Of a DNA stretch of 15,107 nt, positions 11,778 to 15,107 are shown piece by piece. Origin of the DNA: MWDT01 sp035506315 (GTDB lineage Bacteria > Verrucomicrobiota > Verrucomicrobiia > Opitutales > Opitutaceae); NCBI GenBank assembly GCA_035506315.1, contig DATJPQ010000180.1:1-15107 (forward strand). The letters are read 5' to 3'. Position 1 is the first letter of the stretch; each line of letters starts with the position of its first letter. Under the pieces are notes generated by a model, which had not been told where the DNA came from, made no database searches, and saw only the letters and a program-made list of their open reading frames with translations. Position numbers and translations under genes: made by a program.

Positions 11778-13181
11778 TCAGACCGTCAGGCAGGCGTGGA
11801 AGCCCTCGGTCAGTGCGGAGCGGTCGAGGTTTTTGCCGATGAAGACGAGCGTGTTCATCCGCGGGTCGTTGCCCCAGGGGCGGTCGAGCTTCGCGTCGAA
11901 GAGCATGTGCACGCCCTGGAACACGAGCCGGTTGGCGGCGCCTTTCACGACCAGCACGCCTTTCATGCGGTAGATGTCGCCACCTTTCGTCCGCAGGAGT
12001 TCGCCGATCCAGTTGTTGAGCTTCTTCGGGTCGAGTTCGCCGGCTACGTGGATGCCGACCGATGTCACTTTGTCCTCATGGGAATGCTGCGCGTGGAAGT
12101 CTTGCTGCCACGCCGGCTTTACCACTTCGCCACCCGCGTAAAGGTGCAGCAGCGGTTCCCCGCTCTGCTCGAACACGAGGTACAAGCCCGGCACGTTGAT
12201 CAGCACCTGGAAGCGCCCATCGCCCTCGGTGAGTTGCAGGCGGTAGAGCATGCCACCCGGCGCGATCGTCTCGCCCGCGGCGGTCTTGCGCTCCCAGTCC
12301 GAAAACGTCAGCACGGCGGCCTCGCGCGCGGCCGCGAGGTCTTTTTCGTCGAGCGATTTTGCCGGCATGATCACCACGTCGAGCTCATTCTCGTTGCCGT
12401 GGTGATGATGGTGCTCCTCGTCGCCATGCTCGTGGTCTTCATGATCATGGTCGTGGTCGTCGCAGTGGCCGATGACGAGTTCGTGGGTGCCGGCGGGCAA
12501 CGGGTAGGCGCCGGCCCACTCGAAGGGATACTCCGTCTCGAGAAACTTCGGATCGATCTCCGTCGCCCGGCTCAGGTTGAACCCGCCCACGCCCACCACC
12601 TGGTCGATCGGCAGGCCCGCGTTTTGCGTGCGGTGGATCTTCGCCACGGCGTTCATTCGGCGGATGCGCGCCTCCAGCGCCGTGAGCTCGGCCGGGGTGA
12701 CGAGGTCGGTCTTGTTGAGCAGGATCACATCCGCGAACGCGATTTGCTTCTGCGCCTCCTCGCTGTCGCCGAGGTGCAGCAGGATGTGCTTGGCGTCAAC
12801 GAGCGTGACGACGGCGTCGAGGCGGAAATTGGCGCGCATCTCGTCGTCGGAAAAAAACGTCTGCGCGACCGGCGCGGGGTTGGCGAGGCCGGTGGTTTCG
12901 ATGAGGATGGCATCGAGCTTGTCCTTGCGCTTCAGGAGGCGGCCGAGGATGCGGATGAGGTCGCCGCGCACGCTGCAGCAGATGCAGCCGTTGTTCATCT
13001 CAAACAGCTCCTCGTCGCTCTGGATGACGAGCTGGTTGTCCACGCCCACGTCGCCATATTCGTTTTCGATCACGGCGATGCGCCGGCCGTGCTGCTCGGT
13101 GAGGATGCGGTTGAGGAGCGTCGTTTTGCCGGCGCCCAGAAAGCCGGTCAGGACGGTGACAGGAATGGCAGCGGATGACAT
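11778..13181 (-). CDS. G3E-family (CobW/ZNG1-like) metal GTPase
   Basis: A 467-residue cytoplasmic P-loop GTPase, probably a metallochaperone that delivers zinc (or another divalent metal) to client enzymes. The Walker A motif GFLGAGKT is at 13-20. The hallmark metal site is CICC at 66-69 (NNGCICCSVRGDL). Switch residues ETTG lie at 95-98 and the guanine-specificity motif NKTD at 156-159. Residues 239-262 are a loop rich in His, Asp and Glu (DDHDHDHEDHEH, then HHHHH), a typical metal-sensing or storage insertion. A second His motif (HAQHSH) lies in the C-terminal CobW_C domain. It is longer than many G3E proteins (about 320-400). The start is set at ATG 13181, giving the family-like MSSAAIPVTVLTGFLG; the frame is open 22 more codons upstream. 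No cobalamin genes are present, so cobW itself is unlikely; the nearby metal-binding protein gene favours zinc. Confidence 0.95.
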   Translation of the reverse strand: MSSAAIPVTVLTGFLGAGKTTLLNRILTEQHGRRIAVIENEYGDVGVDNQLVIQSDEELFEMNNGCICCSVRGDLIRILGRLLKRKDKLDAILIETTGLANPAPVAQTFFSDDEMRANFRLDAVVTLVDAKHILLHLGDSEEAQKQIAFADVILLNKTDLVTPAELTALEARIRRMNAVAKIHRTQNAGLPIDQVVGVGGFNLSRATEIDPKFLETEYPFEWAGAYPLPAGTHELVIGHCDDHDHDHEDHEHGDEEHHHHHGNENELDVVIMPAKSLDEKDLAAAREAAVLTFSDWERKTAAGETIAPGGMLYRLQLTEGDGRFQVLINVPGLYLVFEQSGEPLLHLYAGGEVVKPAWQQDFHAQHSHEDKVTSVGIHVAGELDPKKLNNWIGELLRTKGGDIYRMKGVLVVKGAANRLVFQGVHMLFDAKLDRPWGNDPRMNTLVFIGKNLDRSALTEGFHACLTV

Positions 13182-13200
13182 AGGATGACGAAGGTAGTAA

Positions 13201-13220
13201 TGTCGCCGACGCCGGCGACA
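13201..13220. other. Perfect hairpin upstream of the G3E GTPase gene
   Basis: TGTCGCCG, loop ACGC, CGGCGACA: eight perfect pairs, 20-39 bases before the GTPase ATG and therefore probably in its 5' leader. It could affect translation or simply be another repeat remnant; it shows no match to a known riboswitch or a Zur operator. Confidence 0.45.
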
Positions 13221-13253
13221 AGGCAACTTGTACGAGCGCGGGATCACCCGCCT

Positions 13254-13335
13254 GGAGTTTGTCGGACTTAGGATAAAAGTCCGGAAAGAGCTCGAGGTTC
13301 CATTGCAATGCCATCCGCCCCGACCGACAAACTCC
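13254..13335. repeat. 82-bp element with perfect 12-bp terminal inverted repeats
   Basis: GGAGTTTGTCGG (13254-13265) and CCGACAAACTCC (13324-13335) are exact inverses. Inside are a second hairpin CGGACTT...AAGTCCG (13263-13283) and CATTGCAATG. It has the layout of a small non-autonomous mobile or REP-like unit and encodes nothing convincing. Confidence 0.8.
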
Positions 13336-13404
13336 TTAAACCGCCGCGAAGCGGCGCATAACCGAAGGCGAAATCGGGTTTGGGCAGCGCATGGCGCTGC
13401 TTAA

Positions 13405-13488
13405 GGGGCCTGTCGAGGCAGACTCCCGCCGGCGCAATAGAGATTCCAGCTGAAGAGATGCTGTTCATCAGTAAGTCCGACAGGCTCC
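13405..13488. repeat. Second GGAGCCTGTCGG-type element abutting the cytochrome gene
   Basis: GGGGCCTGTCGA (13405-13416) and the inverse GACAGGCTCC ending AAGTCCGACAGGCTCC (13473-13488) form imperfect arms that match the element at 13254-13335 (GGAG..TGTCGG). The right end supplies the last base of the cytochrome stop codon (13488-13490 on the minus strand). Confidence 0.65.
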
Positions 13489-13979
13489 TAAGGGGCGGCG
13501 AATCGCTGGTTCCAATGGTCCGGCGGACCGGCCGGCACGGCCACCTGGACAAAGGGGTGCCGGGCGATTTGGTGGCAGGCATTGCACGCGGCGATCATGC
13601 CCTCATAGCGAGAGCGGAAGAGTTTCGGATCGCGCGCGGTCACCGCCTGGCCGACTGCGTCCAACGCGGGCGGCAACACGACAATCAACTGATGGCTGAC
13701 TTCCACGCCCTTGTCGACGACGTGCGCGGCCGCGATGTCGTCAGCCGTCTCCGCGATTTCGTCGTGATAGAATTTCGCCAGATCCCAGTTGCCGGCCTCT
13801 CCGGCGTACCAAAGCTTGTCCGTATAGCGTTGGAGATAACCCATCATCTCGCCGAGCGGGAAACTCCTGGGTGGCGGCAACGCGGCGACGTCCCGCTGAA
13901 GTCCGCCGACCCGACGCCAGAGCAGGCCGTTGGCGACCAGGGACAGGCACAGGAGCAGGAGGATCGGCCAGGTTTTCAT
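13488..13979 (-). CDS. Membrane-anchored or secreted mono-haem c-type cytochrome
   Basis: A 163-residue protein with an N-terminal signal or anchor (MKTWPILLLLCLSLVANGLL, 1-20) and a single haem-binding motif CNACH at 132-136 near the C-terminus. The region between (about 40-125) is strongly helical (MMGYLQRYTDKLWYAGEAGN, then YHDEIAETADDIAAAH). Helices followed by a late CxxCH is the layout of the four-helix cytochrome c' / cytochrome c556 type. M45 and M46 are possible distal ligands, but which residue completes the haem iron is not evident. It should act in the periplasm or at the outer face of the inner membrane. It sits between the metal-binding-protein gene (93 bases upstream) and the GTPase gene on the same strand; no oxidase genes are nearby. 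The stop codon touches a repeat. Identity as a cytochrome is firm, partner unknown. Confidence 0.85.
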   Translation of the reverse strand: MKTWPILLLLCLSLVANGLLWRRVGGLQRDVAALPPPRSFPLGEMMGYLQRYTDKLWYAGEAGNWDLAKFYHDEIAETADDIAAAHVVDKGVEVSHQLIVVLPPALDAVGQAVTARDPKLFRSRYEGMIAACNACHQIARHPFVQVAVPAGPPDHWNQRFAAP

Positions 13980-14072
13980 CGGCAGTGGAGAGCGTAATCC
14001 ATCGCCGGCGATGCGAACCGCGGCGGCAAGGCGCAGCTAGCATAAATACGCGAGGACCGATTGCAACCGGCG

Positions 14073-14966
14073 CTACTTCAGCGCCTCCACAATCGTGCGC
14101 AGGTTGTGACGGAACATGCCGGCGTACGTGGCCGCGGGCGAGCCCACCGGACCGAGGCCGTCGGCGTAGAGCGTGCCGCCGAGCTGCGCACCGCTTTCGC
14201 GCAGCATCGCGGCCAGGAGTTTCGGGTTCTCGGTGTTGTCGACGAAGACCGCCCGGATGTGTTCGCGCTTGATCAGGTCGATGAGCGCACCGAGATCGCG
14301 GGCACTGGGCTCGGCTTCCGGGCTGACCCCTTGCAGCGGATGAACGATGAAACCGTAGTCGCGCGCCAGATAACCGAAGGCGTCGTGGCTCGTCACGAGC
14401 TGCCGCCGGGCGGGTGGAAGTTGCGCGACCTCGGCTTGGGCCCAGGCGTCGAGCGCATCGAGGCGGGCGAGATAGGCGGCGGCGCGGGCCTGAAACCCTG
14501 CCGTCGCAGCCGGCCGCAGCTCCGCTAGCCGGTCGCGCACGTACAGGGTGGCGGCCCGCACGTTGGCCAGACTATGCCACCAATGCGGGTCGATCTCGCC
14601 CCGGTTGCGCTCGCCGTGGTGCGAACCGGACGAAGGCACCACGTCCTTGATCGCCGCACTCACCGAGACGAGCGGCGCCTGGGTGCCGGAATTGGCCACC
14701 AGCTTGTCGAGAAATGGTTCCAACCCGAAGCCGGAGGCCACAATCAGGTCGGCCTGTGCGAGGGTCCGGACTTCCGCGGGAGGGGGATTGAACGTGTGGG
14801 GGTCATCGCCCGGCCGGAGCAGGCAGGTCACGGTGACCTCAGCGCCGCCAACCTCGGTCACGATTTCCGTGAGCACCGAGTGCAGCGTGACGACGCGCAA
14901 TGGCGCCGCGCCGAGGGTGAAACCAAACGTTCCAACTAGGCAGGCAAATGGAAGAAAACCTCTCAT
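14073..14966 (-). CDS. Zinc/manganese ABC transporter substrate-binding protein (ZnuA/TroA type)
   Basis: A 297-residue periplasmic binding protein of the cluster A-1 (cluster 9) metal family. The signal peptide is MRGFLPFACLVGTFGFTLGA. Likely metal ligands are H57 (PGDDPHTFNP), H128 (IDPHWWHS), H194 (TSHDAFGYLA) and D269 (TLYADGLGP). A short His loop (GSHHGER, 114-120) precedes H128, shorter than the long His/Asp loops of many zinc-specific ZnuA proteins. VFVDNTENPKL (240-250) and ATYAGMFRHN near the C-terminus are typical of the wider Zn/Mn group, so zinc versus manganese is not settled; the nearby G3E GTPase favours zinc. No permease or ATPase gene (znuB, znuC) is found in the window. They may lie upstream of this gene, outside the window, or elsewhere. 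No Zur or MntR box was recognised in the 141 bases before the start. Confidence 0.92.
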   Translation of the reverse strand: MRGFLPFACLVGTFGFTLGAAPLRVVTLHSVLTEIVTEVGGAEVTVTCLLRPGDDPHTFNPPPAEVRTLAQADLIVASGFGLEPFLDKLVANSGTQAPLVSVSAAIKDVVPSSGSHHGERNRGEIDPHWWHSLANVRAATLYVRDRLAELRPAATAGFQARAAAYLARLDALDAWAQAEVAQLPPARRQLVTSHDAFGYLARDYGFIVHPLQGVSPEAEPSARDLGALIDLIKREHIRAVFVDNTENPKLLAAMLRESGAQLGGTLYADGLGPVGSPAATYAGMFRHNLRTIVEALK

Positions 14967-15078
14967 AGCGGATTCAGCCTAGCAAAGCCGTCAAACATCC
15001 GGCGAAGCAAATCCTGTCACCCGCCACCTGACCGAAGCATCTGTCGATTGGTGTAGCGAGCACGTGAAGCGCCTGTAT

Positions 15079-15097
15079 CGGCGGTCTATGACCGCCG
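15079..15097. repeat. CGGCGGTC palindrome at the window end
   Basis: CGGCGGTC-TAT-GACCGCCG is an exact second copy of 6839-6857, showing the unit is dispersed. It lies 113-131 bases upstream of the metal-binding protein start; the element may continue past the window edge. Confidence 0.8.
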
Positions 15098-15107
15098 AAA
15101 CGCACCG

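Larger units (their letters stand above)
13182..13487. other. Gene-free region of stacked palindromes
   Basis: About 300 bases between the GTPase start and the cytochrome stop. It holds a perfect hairpin at 13201-13220 and two GGAG..TGTCGG elements (13254-13335 and 13405-13488), and between them the hairpin GCAGCGC-ATG-GCGCTGC (13384-13400). An open frame on the minus strand crosses it, but its content is repeat-derived. Confidence 0.7.

Noticed and set aside
10722..13178. 818-codon open frame on the plus strand opposite the WD40 and GTPase genes
   Set aside because: The minus strand encodes two well-defined families with intact motifs. The plus-strand product is low-complexity and rich in Arg, Val and His, typical of a GC-rich antisense shadow.
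13268..13582. 104-codon minus-strand open frame between the GTPase and cytochrome genes
   Set aside because: It is built mainly from the GGAG..TGTCGG elements and internal hairpins and overlaps the cytochrome gene in another frame.
14967..15107. Zur or MntR operator upstream of the metal-binding protein gene
   Set aside because: No AT-rich inverted repeat of the expected form is present; the only palindrome is the dispersed CGGCGGTC unit.

Overview
The window looks like chromosomal DNA of a GC-rich Gram-negative bacterium. The evidence is an OMPLA-type outer-membrane phospholipase, a periplasmic metal-binding protein, a secreted or anchored c-type cytochrome, and strongly GC-biased codons in most genes. 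The many short palindromic intergenic repeats (GTAGC-, GTAGGGCGGG- and GGAG..TGTCGG-type) remind me of Opitutaceae/Verrucomicrobiota genomes. That placement is an inference from memory, not a demonstrated fact.

Bases 1-1526 are the most unusual part. A radical SAM protein with a complete SPASM domain overlaps by four bases (ATGA) a 95-residue peptide gene. That peptide contains three near-perfect copies of the decapeptide DCSCTLSCSC. This is the layout of a RiPP maturase and its precursor, and the two genes have visibly lower G+C than the rest of the window. A ferredoxin-like protein rich in cysteine clusters (1624-2568) follows on the same strand and could be an electron donor, but that link is only positional.

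Bases 2569-5400 are ordinary accessory or housekeeping genes: a stand-alone response-regulator receiver (-), a small TfoX-N/YjbR-like protein (-), a PaaI-type thioesterase (+) and the nucleotidase SurE (+). A recurrent 89-bp inverted-repeat element lies between the TfoX-like and PaaI genes.

Bases 5510-10585 are all on the minus strand: a PldA-type phospholipase with an extra N-terminal domain, a small protein with two conserved-looking cysteines, a helical protein of unknown function, a YciI-like protein, a ChrA chromate transporter and an inositol-monophosphatase family enzyme. Intergenic gaps here are filled with palindromic repeats.

Bases 10608-14966, also minus strand, read in the order of transcription: a Zn/Mn ABC-transporter binding protein, a mono-haem cytochrome, a G3E (CobW/ZNG1-like) GTPase with a histidine-rich metal loop, a WD40 protein and then the inositol-monophosphatase gene. 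The binding protein and the GTPase together suggest a metal (probably zinc) homeostasis neighbourhood, but no znuB or znuC is present. Several dispersed repeats touch or enter these genes. Two sit inside the WD40 reading frame, and one encodes the tail of the phosphatase. No tRNA, rRNA, CRISPR array, transposase or phage gene was seen.
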